Positions 1 through 44,767 of a DNA stretch of 64,000 nucleotides are shown here, one piece after another. Numbering within the stretch: position 1 is the first letter of the stretch; the number at the start of each line of letters is the position of its first letter. Location: assembly GCF_030463535.1 (NCBI RefSeq), contig NC_132898.1, positions 23,349,162-23,413,161 on the forward strand, read 5' to 3'. The stretch comes from Salminus brasiliensis (taxonomy: Eukaryota > Chordata > Actinopteri > Characiformes > Bryconidae). Position numbers and translations under genes: made by a program. The notes beneath the pieces were generated by a model that saw nothing but the letters and a program-made list of their open reading frames with translations, was not told the DNA's origin and did not search any database.

Positions 1-253
1 TATTTCTACAACAAAGGAGTGGTTTGATAGTTAGAAAAACAACAATTAGGATTCTCAGTCTATCATTTGAAGTCAAACACCAGCTAAATGACTATTAAGT
101 TAGTGGAAAGATGACAGTACTCTGAGATGTAGTGTTGTGTATTATGGTCTCCATACCACATTTTTTACTAAGAAGTATCTAAGCATAGAGTTATCTTTGG
201 ATCCTAGTCTATACAAACGAGCTAAGGGTATTTTTCTGAGTAAACAGTGAATC

Positions 254-294
254 ACTTTTGTAAGTTGCTCTGGATAAGAGCGTCTGCTAAATTA
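254..294 (+). repeat. Teleost dispersed-repeat motif (SINE-like core), intact only in this spacer
   Basis: The stretch contains the CTGGATAAGAGCGTCTGCTA motif, which from general knowledge is very common in dispersed elements of teleost genomes. I cannot name the family with certainty. In the other four spacers the same place reads straight from GTAAGTTGCT into AAATGCC, consistent with a roughly 20 bp deletion between two GCT trinucleotides. Confidence 0.6.
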
Positions 295-402
295 AATACC
301 TTAAATGTAAATGACACTGTCAGACTGCATACAAAACTTTTAATGTATTTGGGGAAGGGAGACCCAGTTACAGCATATATTGTAGGCATGACATGCGTAA
401 TC

Positions 403-454
403 AACCCTGTCATCAGTAGCCTAGTGCTTTAACTGCTAAGCCACCACTCCCCCC
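403..454 (+). repeat. Remnant of a fish dispersed repeat ending in CCACTCCCCCC
   Basis: Only the 3' portion remains (CCCTGTCATC to the C-run). The longer versions in the other spacers start with CATCGCTGTGGTGCCCGGGG and run through AGAGCCCAACAGTGG to the same C-run. That pattern resembles a widespread fish repeat. The family name is uncertain. Confidence 0.55.
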
Positions 455-1884
455 AAAATCATCAACAATGGTTGGTATTGATAATGGAATGATGATAAGT
501 ACTAAATTAAATTCATCACAGCCAAGAGTTGCGAAGGTTTAATAGGAAACTGGAGACAAAATGTCTATTCATTCTGGTAGGTGAAGATAAAGAGTTTTAT
601 TTAGGCAAAAAAGTCAAATGATGAACTATGTTTATGATTTAAGCATCAATTAAAGCAAGCAATTTAACCATAATGTCATCTGTTTATTACAACACAAATG
701 CATCCAACAAGAACAGCAGACAGCACATGGTAAAGGGTACAATGCTATGTGATTCCATGACCATAAACGAGGAAAATAAACGAGGTAAGTGTTATTGCAT
801 AGAGATGAAGGGCGCTATCGCACACCCTGCGCAATGTGAGTCGTGATGCCCATTGCTATCTTACACTGTCTGTCAATTACTGTGAATAAATGAACAATTA
901 CAGATTATAACAACTGTCCATATTTGAGTCTCTTACATTGACTGGTCCCCATGTACATTTAAATCACCATACAGATAAACAGCCTACAATACAGACAAAT
1001 GTGCAAAATGGGGTTGTAATGGTCAGAGACTTACTTCAGAGACTTCCTTCTCAAGCAACTGAGGAGCTCTTAGGGGGTCTGGCTAAACTCTTTTATACTG
1101 CCTTCAGAAGTGGACTAAAATTCTCAACCTCTGACAGCATCTGGCTTCTATATCTGCGTTAATTCCTAATGAGAATATTATACTAAGATATTGCATTTCA
1201 CAATTTCAATTTATGATTCCAGTTCATCACAAGCAATGGCCTCTGAACTTTCACTGCCTAGTAATGGTCTGCCAAAGACATATTGTATTTCATTTGGAAA
1301 TAACTTTTATACTCTGGTATGTAAATCATCATCAAAATTGTTTTGGCCAAAGTGAGAGCACACTGCTTAGTTAGAATCTTTAGTATCTAAGCTCAGTTAG
1401 CCCTTTGATTACATATTTGTATGGAAATAAAAAAAGAGAAACAACTCAAATTCAGCAATGTAGGACATTGAAGACTTTAGTGAAGAAGGTAGTAAACCAG
1501 TCTGGTATCAAATAACAAATATATTTGAAATGTTAAATTAAAAACTACTGTTGACGCATGCTTTAAATACAGATATTAACTTAACAGTTTTTATGTTTTT
1601 TAACGGACTTTTTATCACAGTGGGCCATAAAGAACCCATGAAGAAATGAAAAACTTAAATTCAGATGAATTGATAGATAACTGGGTAATAAGTTCAGAAT
1701 AAAGTGACAGGGCCAATTTATTTATGTATAACCTAAAAAGGTTGCACTGACCCTGCAACAGAACACCAGTGAGATCACACAGCTTCTCCAAATTTGATCT
1801 AGGATTTCTTCAGTGCCAAAACTCATTAAAAAGAGGACTCTTCTTGTAACCCTAGAATCCTTTTAAATGGGCTAGCATGCAAAC

Positions 1885-1933
1885 TTAAAAATAAAACTAG
1901 AAGAAAAAAATGGACCATTTGCATGTCCACATG
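1885..1933 (+). promoter_or_regulatory. Candidate muscle enhancer module of copy 1 (MEF2-like, E-box/octamer, E-box)
   Basis: Within 49 bp lie TTAAAAATAA at 1885-1894, a full match to the MEF2 consensus YTAWWWWTAR; CATTTG at 1916-1921, an E-box that overlaps a perfect octamer ATTTGCAT at 1917-1924; and CACATG at 1928-1933, a second E-box. All elements and their spacing recur upstream of each of the five copies, 412-416 bp before the TATA box. MEF2 and E-box (MyoD family) sites are known drivers of fast muscle genes. Use in this array is inferred. Confidence 0.5.
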
Positions 1934-2299
1934 GCTTTTACACAGTACATTAGGATATTTGCTGACACTGAAGGGATTAATCATGCCCATTATTTGAAAT
2001 AATATTATTAATTAGTGTGTATCCTCTTTTCTGACTTTTATGAGCCCCCCAAAAGTTAAAAAAAATACTGATCAAAACTGTTCAAAAAGAATTGAAACAT
2101 TTTCAAGATTATAGCCTTGTTAGAAAAGTTCTGTATAGAAATTAGGTTTACTGAAATGAGCCTAATACAGAATGCCAGTACTTTAAAGTATGATACATGA
2201 GCATGCCCTCATCATTGCCACTTATGGAGGAAATCCATCAAGCAAGAATCCATGACCAAACATAGCCTGAACTATCTGCTGAGTGAATGTTAATGGGGC

Positions 2300-2538
2300 T
2301 ATATAAGAGGCTCCCCCAAGCACTGAGGCTACCCCAGGCACCCTGCATAGGTGAGTACATGATGTTAATTACTTGATATATTTTCGTAGAAACATTCTCA
2401 TAAAACTAATCACTTATTAGTATTTATAATGTATTTTATTCTGATCGTCAATCATTTCTTAACTACTTGTCTTGTTTTCATCTTTAAGATTCAACTGCCA
2501 AACAACTGCCAACCACTTTCCTATACTTGGGAAAAAAG
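2300..2538 (+). promoter_or_regulatory. Core promoter and untranslated exons 1-2 of MyHC copy 1
   Basis: The TATA box is TATATAAG at 2300-2307. Transcription should start about 30 bp later, near 2330. Untranslated exon 1 ends at 2350, before donor GTGAGT. Untranslated exon 2 is 2489-2538, between acceptor TTTAAG and donor GTAACT. Coding exon 3 begins at 2729, 12 bases before the ATG. Two short non-coding leader exons are typical of vertebrate sarcomeric MyHC genes. The start point itself is inferred from TATA spacing. Confidence 0.8.
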
Positions 2539-2578
2539 GTAACTTGTGCGAAGTAACTTCTTCTACATGTCACTAGCC

Positions 2579-2586
2579 TATATAAG
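2579..2586 (+). promoter_or_regulatory. Second TATATAAG box inside intron 2, copy 1
   Basis: This is the same octamer as the main TATA box, here 155 bp before the ATG and within intron 2. It is preserved in all five copies (17309, 32060, 46873, 61419). It could support a shorter transcript without exons 1-2, or be coincidental. Confidence 0.25.
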
Positions 2587-2740
2587 ATTCAACCAAACTA
2601 GAAGAAAAAGAGATAACATTGAAAAATGCCAGGAGATCCAGAGAGCTGCAGTTCACTACAAAATAAGTCATTCATGAAGCATGCCAATGTGAATTTGCAA
2701 CAGAAATGACAAACATCTAACTTCACAGTAAAACGTCATC

Positions 2741-13981
<11,241 letters not shown>

Positions 13982-14064
13982 TGGATGAAGACCATACCAG
14001 ACACTAACAAGCAATGATATAATATCCATTTCTTGTTCAATGTCCAATTTCACAATTTCAGTTC

Positions 14065-14070
14065 AATAAA
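14065..14070 (+). terminator. Poly(A) signal of MyHC copy 1
   Basis: AATAAA lies 84 bp after the stop codon, in the context GTTCAATAAAACTGCAG. It is shared with copies 3 and 4. Cleavage is expected 10-30 bp downstream. Confidence 0.85.
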
Positions 14071-15070
14071 ACTGCAGGAAAAACCATCAGTTGTTTGTAT
14101 TTTTTGTATTGCACAAAATTCAGAAAGAGCATGCAGTCATGTAAGTGTTCACAGTAGATGTACTAATCCACATAACGTAACTCGTTCAATAACATATAAA
14201 AAGTGATTGATTACAAGTTGATAAAAATCAGTGTTTCATATTTCCACAACAAAGGAGTGGTTTGATAGAAAAACAACAATTAGGATTCTAGGTGTATCAC
14301 TTGAAGTCAAACATCAAATAAAAGACTTCTAAATAAGATGGCATTGTCAGACTGCACACAAATCTTACTTGTACTGTATTTGATTTTTTTTATTAATGTC
14401 ATGTGTTTAGTATTGATAAATACAAAGTCGATAAAACAATTCAATTAAAAAACACCAGCTAAATGCCTCTTCAATTAGTGGAAAGATGACAGTACTTGGA
14501 GAGTACTTGGGCAAAGTGTAGTGTTGAGTATTATGGTCTCTATACTGATGTTTGTATTTAGAAGTATCTAAGCATCTAAGCAAGTTATCTTTGGATCCTA
14601 GTCTATACAAACTAGCTATGGGTATTTGAGTAAACAGTGAAGCACTTTTGTAAGTTGCTAAATGCCTTAATTGCAAATGACACTGTCAGACTGCATACAA
14701 AACTTTTACTGTATTTGAATTTATTTGCAATGAATTTCATTGACAAATACAAAATCGAACAAACAAATCAATTTAAAAGGTTATGACCTAAAGGCTAAAC
14801 CTGACCTGTTGAGCAATTCAAGAAAATGATGAGAAGCCCTCATCCTCACCTTCTCAGCCTGGGGGCCATGTGATATAGGGAGGGACCAAATTTGGGGAAG
14901 GGAGATCCAGTTACAGCATATATTGCAGGCATGACATGCCTAATCAGATCAATTATATATATATATTCCAAATCTGTAAACCTTCATTAGAATGTATTTT
15001 ATGAGGCAGGGCATCACTCACTTGTCCACAGTGCTTACAAAGACCAAGACACCCATAATAACCACCACTG

Positions 15071-15188
15071 ACCCATCGCTGTGGTGCCCGGGGAGCAGAA
15101 AGTGTTATCAAAGTGTTATCAGAGTATCAAACCCACAACCCTGTCATCAGTAGCCTAGTGCTTTAACTGCTAAGCCACCACTCCCCCC
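15071..15188 (+). repeat. Fish dispersed-repeat copy, internally deleted
   Basis: It begins CATCGCTGTGGTGCCCGGGG and ends in CCACTCCCCCC. Compared with 44621-44767 it lacks the middle part around AGAGCCCAACAGTGG, replaced by two AGTGTTATCA repeats. Confidence 0.55.
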
Positions 15189-16613
15189 AAAATTATCAAC
15201 AATGGTTGGTATTGATAATGGAATGATGATAAGTACTAAATTAAATTCATCACAGCCAAGAGTTGCGAAGATTTAATATGTCTATTCATTCTGGTAGGTG
15301 AAGATAAAGAGTTTTAATTGCCAACAATCAAAAAAGTCAAATGATGAACTATGTTTATGATTTAAGCATCAATTAAAGCAAGCAATTTAACCATAATGTC
15401 ATCTGTTTATTACAACACAAATGCATCCAACAAGAACAGCAGACAGTACATGGTAAAGGGTACAATGCTATGTGATTCCATGACCATAAACGAGGAAAAT
15501 AAACGAGGTAAGTGTTATTGCATAGAGATGAAGGGCGCTATCGCACACCCTGCGCAATGTGAGTCGTGATGCCCATTGCTATCTTACACTGTCTGTCAAT
15601 TACTGTGAATAAATGAACAATTACAGATTATAACAACTGTCCATATTTAAGTCTCTTACATTGACTGGTCCCCATGTACATTTAAATCACCACACAGATA
15701 AACAGCCTACAACACAGACAAATGTGCAAAATAGGGTTGTAATGGTCAGAGACTTACTTCAGAGACTGTCCTTCTCAAGCAACTGAGGAGCTCTTAGGGG
15801 GTCTGGCTAAACTCTTTTATACTGCCTTCAGAAGTGGACTAAAATTCTCAACCTCTGACAGCATCTGGCTTCTATATCTGCGTTAATACCTAATGAGAAT
15901 ATTATACTCATAAGATATTGCATTTCACAATTTCAATTTATGATTCCAGTTCATCACAAGCAATGGCCTCTGAACTTTCACTGCCTAGTAATGGTCTGCC
16001 AAAGACATATTGTATTTCATTTGGAAATGACTTTTATACTCTGGTATGTAAATCATCTTTTAAAAATTGTTTTGGCCAAAGTGAGAGCACACTGCTTAGT
16101 TAGAATCTTTAGTATCTAAGCTCAGTTAGCCATTTGATTACATATTTGTATGGAAATAAAAAAAGAGAAACAACTCAAATTCAGCAGTGTAGGACATTGA
16201 AGACTTTAGTGAAGAAGGTAGTAAACCAGTCTGGTATCAAATAACAAATATATTTGAAATGTTAAATTAAAAACTACTGTCGACGCATGCTTTAAATACA
16301 GATATTAACTTAACAGTTTTTATGTTTTTTAATGGACTTCTTATCACAGTGGGCCATAAAGAACCCATAAAGAAATGAAAAACTTAAATTCAGATGAATT
16401 GATAGATAACTGGGTAATAAAAGTTCAGGACAGAGTGACGGCCAATTTATTTATTTATTTCCTAAAAAGGTTGCACTGACCCTGCAACAGAACACCAGTG
16501 AGATCACACAGCTTCTCCAAATTTGATCTAGGATTTCTTCAGTGCCAAACCTCATTAAAAAGAGGACTCTTCTTGTAACCCTAGAGTAATTTTAAACTGG
16601 CAAGCATGCAAAC

Positions 16614-16662
16614 TTAAAAATAAAACTAGAAGAAAAAAATGGACCATTTGCATGTCCACATG
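16614..16662 (+). promoter_or_regulatory. Candidate muscle enhancer module of copy 2
   Basis: MEF2-like TTAAAAATAA is at 16614-16623, E-box CATTTG at 16645-16650 overlapping octamer ATTTGCAT at 16646-16653, and E-box CACATG at 16657-16662. The module sits 416 bp before the TATA box, as in the other copies. Confidence 0.5.
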
Positions 16663-17029
16663 GTTTTTACACAGTACATTAGGATATTTGCTGACACTGA
16701 AGGGATTAATCATGGCCATTTTTTGAAATAATATTATTAATTAGTGTGTATCCTCTTTTCTGACTTTTATCAGCCCCCCAAAAGTAAAAAAAAAATACTG
16801 ATCAAAACTGTTTAAAAAGAATAGAAACATTTTCAAGAGTATAGCCTTGTTAGAAAAGTTCTGTATAGAAATTAGGTTTACTGAAATGAGCCTAATACAG
16901 AACACCAGTACTTTAAAGTATGCTACATGAGCATGCCCTCATCATTGCCACTTATGGAGGAAATCCATCAAGCAAGAATCCATGACCAAACATAGCCTGA
17001 ACTTTCTGCTGAGTGAATGTTAATGGGGC

Positions 17030-17268
17030 TATATAAGAGGCTCCCCCAAGCACTGAGGCTACCCCAGGCACCCTGCATAGGTGAGTACATGATGTTAATT
17101 ACTTAATAAATTTTCGTAGAAACATTCTCATAAAACTAATCACTTATTAGTATTTATAATGTATTTTAATCTGATCTTCAATCATTTCTTAACTACTTGT
17201 CTTGTTTTCATCTTTAAGATTCAACGGCCAAACAACTGCCAACCACTTTCCTATACTTGGGAAAAAAG
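17030..17268 (+). promoter_or_regulatory. Core promoter and untranslated exons 1-2 of MyHC copy 2
   Basis: TATATAAG is at 17030-17037. Exon 1 ends at 17080 before GTGAGT. Exon 2 is 17219-17268. Coding exon 3 opens at 17459. A second TATATAAG lies in intron 2 at 17309-17316. Confidence 0.8.
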
Positions 17269-17470
17269 GTAACTTGTGCGAAGTAACTTCTTCTACATGT
17301 CACTAGCCTATATAAGATTCAACCAAACTAGAAGAAAAAGAGATAACATTGAAAAATGCCAGGAGATCCAGAGAGCTGCAGTTCACTACAAAATAAGTCA
17401 TTCATGAAGCATGCCAATGTGAATTTGCAACAGGAATGACAAACATCTAACTTCACAGTAAAACGTCATC

Positions 17471-28751
<11,281 letters not shown>

Positions 28752-28834
28752 TGGATGAAGACCATACGAGACACTAACAAGCAATGATATAATATCCATT
28801 TCTTGTTCAATGTCCAATTTCACAATTTCAGTTT

Positions 28835-28840
28835 AATAAA
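28835..28840 (+). terminator. Poly(A) signal of MyHC copy 2
   Basis: AATAAA follows the stop codon by 84 bp. The local context is GTTTAATAAA, one base different from the other three copies. Confidence 0.85.
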
Positions 28841-29246
28841 ACTGCAGCAAAAACCATCAGTTGTTTGTATTTTTTGTATTGCACAAAATTCAGAAAGAGC
28901 ATGCAGTCATGTAAGTGTTCACAGTAGATGTACTAATCCACATAACGTAACTCCTTCAATAACATAAAAAGTGATTGATTATAAGTTGATAAAAATCAGT
29001 GTTTCATATTTCCACAACAAAGGATTTGATAGTTAGAAAAACAACAATTAGGATTCTAGGTGTATCACTTGAAGTCAAACATCAAATAAAAGACTTCTAA
29101 ATAAGATGGCATTGTCAGACTGCACACAAATCTTACTTTTACTGTATTTGAAATTTCATGTGTTTAGTATTGATAAATACAAAGTCGATAAAACAATTCA
29201 ATTAAAAAACACCAGCTAAATGCCTCTTCAATTAGTGGAAAGATGA

Positions 29247-29283
29247 GATAAGATAAGATAAGATAGTCCTTTATTAGTCCCGC
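29247..29283 (+). mobile_element. Short (AGATA)n-tailed retroelement fragment with flanking duplication
   Basis: GATAAGATAAGATAAGATAG followed by TCCTTTATTAGTCCCGC is present only in this spacer. It is flanked by AGATGA on both sides (29241-29246 and 29284-29289), while the other spacers have one AGATGA at this place. GATA-repeat tails next to TCCTTTATTAGTCCC are common in fish retroelement fragments. The family is not assigned. Confidence 0.6.
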
Positions 29284-29777
29284 AGATGACAGTACTTGGA
29301 GAGTACTTGGGCAAAGTGTAGTGTTGAGTATTATGGTCTCTATACTAACGTTTGTATTTAGAAGTATCTAAGCAAGTTATCTTTGGATCCTAGTCAATAC
29401 AAACTAGCTATGGGTATTTGAGTAAACAGTGAAGCACTTTTGTAAGTTGCTAAATGCCTTAATTGCAAATGACACTATCAGACTGCATACAAAACTTTTA
29501 CTGTATTTGAATTTATTTGCAATGAATTTCATTGACAAATACAAAATCGAACAAACAAATCAATTTAAAAGGTTATGACTTAAAGGCTAAACCTGACCTG
29601 TTGAGCAATTCAAGAAAATGATGAGAAGCCCTCATCCTCACTTTCTCAGCCTGGGGGCCATGTGATATAGGGAGGGACCAAATTTGGGGAAGGAAGATCC
29701 AGTTACAGCATATATTGCAGGCATGACATGCCTAATCAGTTAAATTATATATATAGACACCCATAATAGCCACCATT

Positions 29778-29925
29778 GACCCATCGCTGTGGTGCCCGGG
29801 GAGCAGAAAGTGTTAATGGTCTTGTTCAAGAGCCCAACAGTGGCACCTTGATGAGCCAGAGTATCAAACCCACAACCCTGTCATCAGTAGCCTAGTGCTT
29901 TAACTGCTAAGCCACCACTCCCCCC
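29778..29925 (+). repeat. Fish dispersed-repeat copy in spacer 2-3
   Basis: It runs from CATCGCTGTGGTGCCCGGGG through AGAGCCCAACAGTGG to the terminal C-run, near identical to 44621-44767. Confidence 0.55.
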
Positions 29926-31368
29926 AAAATCATCAACAATGGTTGGTATTGATAATGGAATGATGATAAGTAATAAATTAAATTCATCACAGCCAAGAGT
30001 TGCGAAGGTTTAATAGGAAACTGGAGACAAAATGTCTATTCATTCTGGTAGGTGAAGATAAAGAGTTTTAACTGCCAACAATCAAAAAAGTCGGAGGACG
30101 AACTATCATAGGATGAACTATGTTTATGATTTAAGCATCAATTAAAGCAAGCAATTTAACCATAATGTCATCTGTTTATTACAACACAAATGCATCCAAC
30201 AAGAACAGCAGACAGCACATGGTAAAGGGTACAATGCTATGTGATTCCATGACCATAAATGAGGAAAATAAACGAGGTAAGTGTTATTGCATAGAGATGA
30301 AGGGCGCTATCGCACACCCTGCGCAATGTGAGTCGTGATGCCCATTGCTATCTTACACTGTCTGTCAATTACTGTGAATAAATGAACAATTACAGATTAT
30401 AACAACTGTCCATATTTGAGTCTCTTACATTGACTTTTCCCCATGTACATTTAAATCACCATACAGATAAACAGCCTACAATACAGACAAATGTGCAAAA
30501 TGGGGTTGTAATGGTCAGAGACTTACTTTAGAGACTGTCCTTCTCAAGCAACTGAGGAGCTCTTAGGGGGTCTGGCTAAACTCTTTTATACTGCCTTCAG
30601 AAGTGGACTAAAATTCTCAACCTCTGACAGCATCTGGCTTCTATATCTGCAGTAATTCCTAATGAGAATATTATACTGAGATATTGCATTTCACAATTTC
30701 AATTTATGATTCCAGTTCATCACAGGCAATGGTCTCTGAACTTTTACTGCCTAGTAATGGTCTGCCAAAGACATATTGTATTTCATTTGGAAATAAGTGT
30801 TATACTCTGGTATGTAAATCATCTTTTAAAAATTGTTTTGGCCAAAGTGAGAGCACACTGCTTTAGTATCTAAGCTCAGTTAGCCATTTGATTACATATT
30901 TGTATGGAAATAAAAAAAGAGAAACAACTCAAATTCAGCAATGTAGGACATTGAAGACTTTAGTGAAGAAGGTAGTAAACCAGTCTGGTATCAAATAACA
31001 AATATATTTGAAATGTTAAATTAAAACTACTGTCGACGCATGCTTTAAATACAGATATTAACTTAACAGTTTTTATGTTTTTTAACGGGCTTCTTATCAC
31101 AGTGGGCCATAAAGAACCCATAAAGAAATGAAAAACTTAAATTCAGATGAATTTATAGATAACTGGGTAATAAAAGTTCAGAATAAAGTGACAGGGGCAA
31201 TTTATTTATGTATAACCTAAAAAGGTTGCACTGACCCTGCAACAGAACACCAGTGAGATCACACAGCTTCTCCAAATTTGATCTAGGATTTCTTCAGTGC
31301 CAAACCTCATTAAAAAGAGGACTCTTCTTGTAACCCTAGAATCCTTTTAAACAGGCAAGCATGCAAAC

Positions 31369-31417
31369 TTAAAAATAAAACTGGAAGAAAAATATGGACC
31401 ATTTGCATGTCCACATG
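31369..31417 (+). promoter_or_regulatory. Candidate muscle enhancer module of copy 3
   Basis: MEF2-like TTAAAAATAA is at 31369-31378, CATTTG at 31400-31405 with octamer at 31401-31408, and CACATG at 31412-31417. It lies 412 bp before the TATA box. Confidence 0.5.
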
Positions 31418-31780
31418 GCTTTTACACAGTAAATTAGGATATTTGCTGACACTGAAGGGATTAATCATGGCCATTATTTGAAACAATATTATTAATTAGT
31501 GTGTATCCTCTTTTCTGACTTTTATGAGGCCCCCAAAAGTTTGAAAAATTACTGATCAAAACTGTTAAAAAAAGGCCTCATTTTCAAGAGTATGGCCTTG
31601 TTAGAAAAGTTCTGTATAGAAATTAGGTTTACTGAAATGAGCCTAATACAGAACACCAGTACTTTAAAGTATGATACATGAGCATGCCCTCATCATTGCC
31701 ACTTATGGAGGAAATCCATCAAGCAAGAATCCATGACCAAACATAGCTTGAACTTTCTGCTGAGTGAATGTTAATGGGGC

Positions 31781-32019
31781 TATATAAGAGGCTCCCCCAA
31801 GCACTGAGGCTACCCCAGGCACCCTGCATAGGTGAGTACATGATGTGAATTACTTGATAAATGTTCGTAGAAACATTCTCATAAAACTAATCACTTATTA
31901 GTATTTATAATGTATTTTATTCTGATCTTCAATCATTTCTTAACTACTTGTCTTGTTTTCATCTTTAAGATTCAACGGCCAAACAACTGCCAACCACTTT
32001 CCTATACTTGGGAAAAAAG
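31781..32019 (+). promoter_or_regulatory. Core promoter and untranslated exons 1-2 of MyHC copy 3
   Basis: TATATAAG is at 31781-31788. Exon 1 ends at 31831. Exon 2 is 31970-32019. Coding exon 3 opens at 32210. The intron 2 TATATAAG is at 32060-32067. Confidence 0.8.
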
Positions 32020-32221
32020 GTAACTTGTGCGAAGTAACTTCTTCTACATGTCACTAGCCTATATAAGATTCAACCAAACTAGAAGAAAAAGAGATAACAT
32101 TGAAAAATGCCAGGAGATCCAGAGAGCTGCAGTTCACTACAAAATAAGTCATTCATGAAGCATGCCAATGTGAATGTGCAACAGAAATGACAAACATCTA
32201 ACTTCACAGTAAAACGTCATC

Positions 32222-43531
<11,310 letters not shown>

Positions 43532-43614
43532 TGGATGAAGACCATACCAGACACTAACAAGCAATGATATAATATCCATTTCTTGTTCAATGTCCAATTT
43601 CACAATTTCAGTTC

Positions 43615-43620
43615 AATAAA
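43615..43620 (+). terminator. Poly(A) signal of MyHC copy 3
   Basis: AATAAA lies 84 bp after the stop codon, in the same context as in copies 1 and 4. Confidence 0.85.
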
Positions 43621-44620
43621 ACTGCAGGAAAAACCATCAGTTGTTTGTATTTTTTGTATTGCACAAAATTCAGAAAGAGCATGCAGTCATGTAAGTGTTC
43701 ACAGTAGATGTACTAATCCACATAACGTAACTCGTTCAATAACATATAAAAAGTGATTGATTACAAGTTGATAAAAATCAGTGTTTCATATTTCCACAAC
43801 AAAGGAGTGGTTTGATAGAAAAACAACAATTAGGATTCTAGGTGTATCACTTGAAGTCAAACATCAAATAAAAGACTTCTAAATAAGATGGCATTGTCAG
43901 ACTGCACACAAATCTTACTTGTACTGTATTTGATTTTTTTTATAAATGTCATGTGTTTAGTATTGATAAATACAAAGTCGATAAAACAATTCAATTAAAA
44001 AACACCAGCTAAATGCCTCTTCAATTAGTGGAAAGATGACAGTACTTGGAGAGTACTTGGGCAAAGTGTAGTGTTGAGTATTATGGTCTCTATACTAACG
44101 TTTGTATTTAGAAGTATCTAAGCATCTAAGCAAGTTATCTTTGGATCCTAGTCTATACAAACTAGCTATGGGTATTTGAGTAAACAGTGAAGCACTTTTG
44201 TAAGTTGCTAAATGCCTTAATTGCAAATGACACTGTCAGACTGCATACAAAACTTTTACTGTATTTGAATTTATTTGCAATGAATTTCATTGACAAATAC
44301 AAAATCGAACAAACAAATCAATTTAAAAGGTTATGACCTAAAGGCTAAACCTGACCTGTTGAGCAATTCAAGAAAATGATGAGAAGCCCTCATCCTCACC
44401 TTCTCAGCCTGGGGGCCATGTGATATAGGGAGGGACCAAATTTGGGGAAGGGAGATCCAGTTACAGCATATATTGCAGGCATGACATGCCTAATCAGATC
44501 AATTATATATATATATTCCAAATCTGTAAACCTTCATTAGAATGTATTTTATGAGGCAGGGCATCACTCACTTGTCCACAGTGCTTACAAAGACCAAGAC
44601 ACCCATAATAACCACCATTG

Positions 44621-44767
44621 ACCCATCGCTGTGGTGCCCGGGGAGCAGAAAGTGTTAATGGTCTTGTTCAAGAGCCCAACAGTGGCACCTTGATGAGCCA
44701 GAGTATCAAACCCACAACCCTGTCATCAGTAGCCTAGTGCTTTAACTGCTAAGCCACCACTCCCCCC
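44621..44767 (+). repeat. Fish dispersed-repeat copy in spacer 3-4
   Basis: Contains CATCGCTGTGGTGCCCGGGG, AGAGCCCAACAGTGG and the terminal CCACTCCCCCC. It is used here as the reference version for the degraded copies in the other spacers. Confidence 0.55.

Larger units (their letters stand above)
1..2299. other. Intergenic spacer upstream of MyHC copy 1 (left edge of window)
   Basis: This is non-coding spacer. Its first bases match sequence that lies about 170 bp downstream of the poly(A) signal of copies 1-4 (compare 14238 onward), so another MyHC gene very probably ends just left of the window. It is the shortest spacer. A block between the CTGTATTTG-like sequence and GGGAAGGG, present in the other spacers (for example 14710-14895), is missing here, apparently by deletion at an ATTTG microhomology. 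A conserved block at about 669-890 recurs in every spacer. The short open frames here are not maintained in the other spacers, so I do not call genes. Confidence 0.9.
14090..17029. other. Intergenic spacer between copies 1 and 2
   Basis: About 2.9 kb of non-coding, AT-rich spacer. It is nearly identical to the spacer after copy 3 over its first 1 kb, including an (AT)n stretch near 14950. It contains the conserved block at about 15392-15615 and the regulatory module given separately. Short open frames are not conserved between spacers. Confidence 0.9.
28860..31780. other. Intergenic spacer between copies 2 and 3
   Basis: About 2.9 kb, non-coding. This is the most divergent spacer at its 5' end: it lacks part of the T-run and the block following the AT repeat found in spacers 14090-17029 and 43640-46593. 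It carries a private insertion at 29247-29283. The conserved block lies at about 30158-30382. Confidence 0.9.

Noticed and set aside
938-1162. 74-codon open frame in the leftmost spacer
   Set aside because: Small indels close it in the other spacers and it resembles no known protein.
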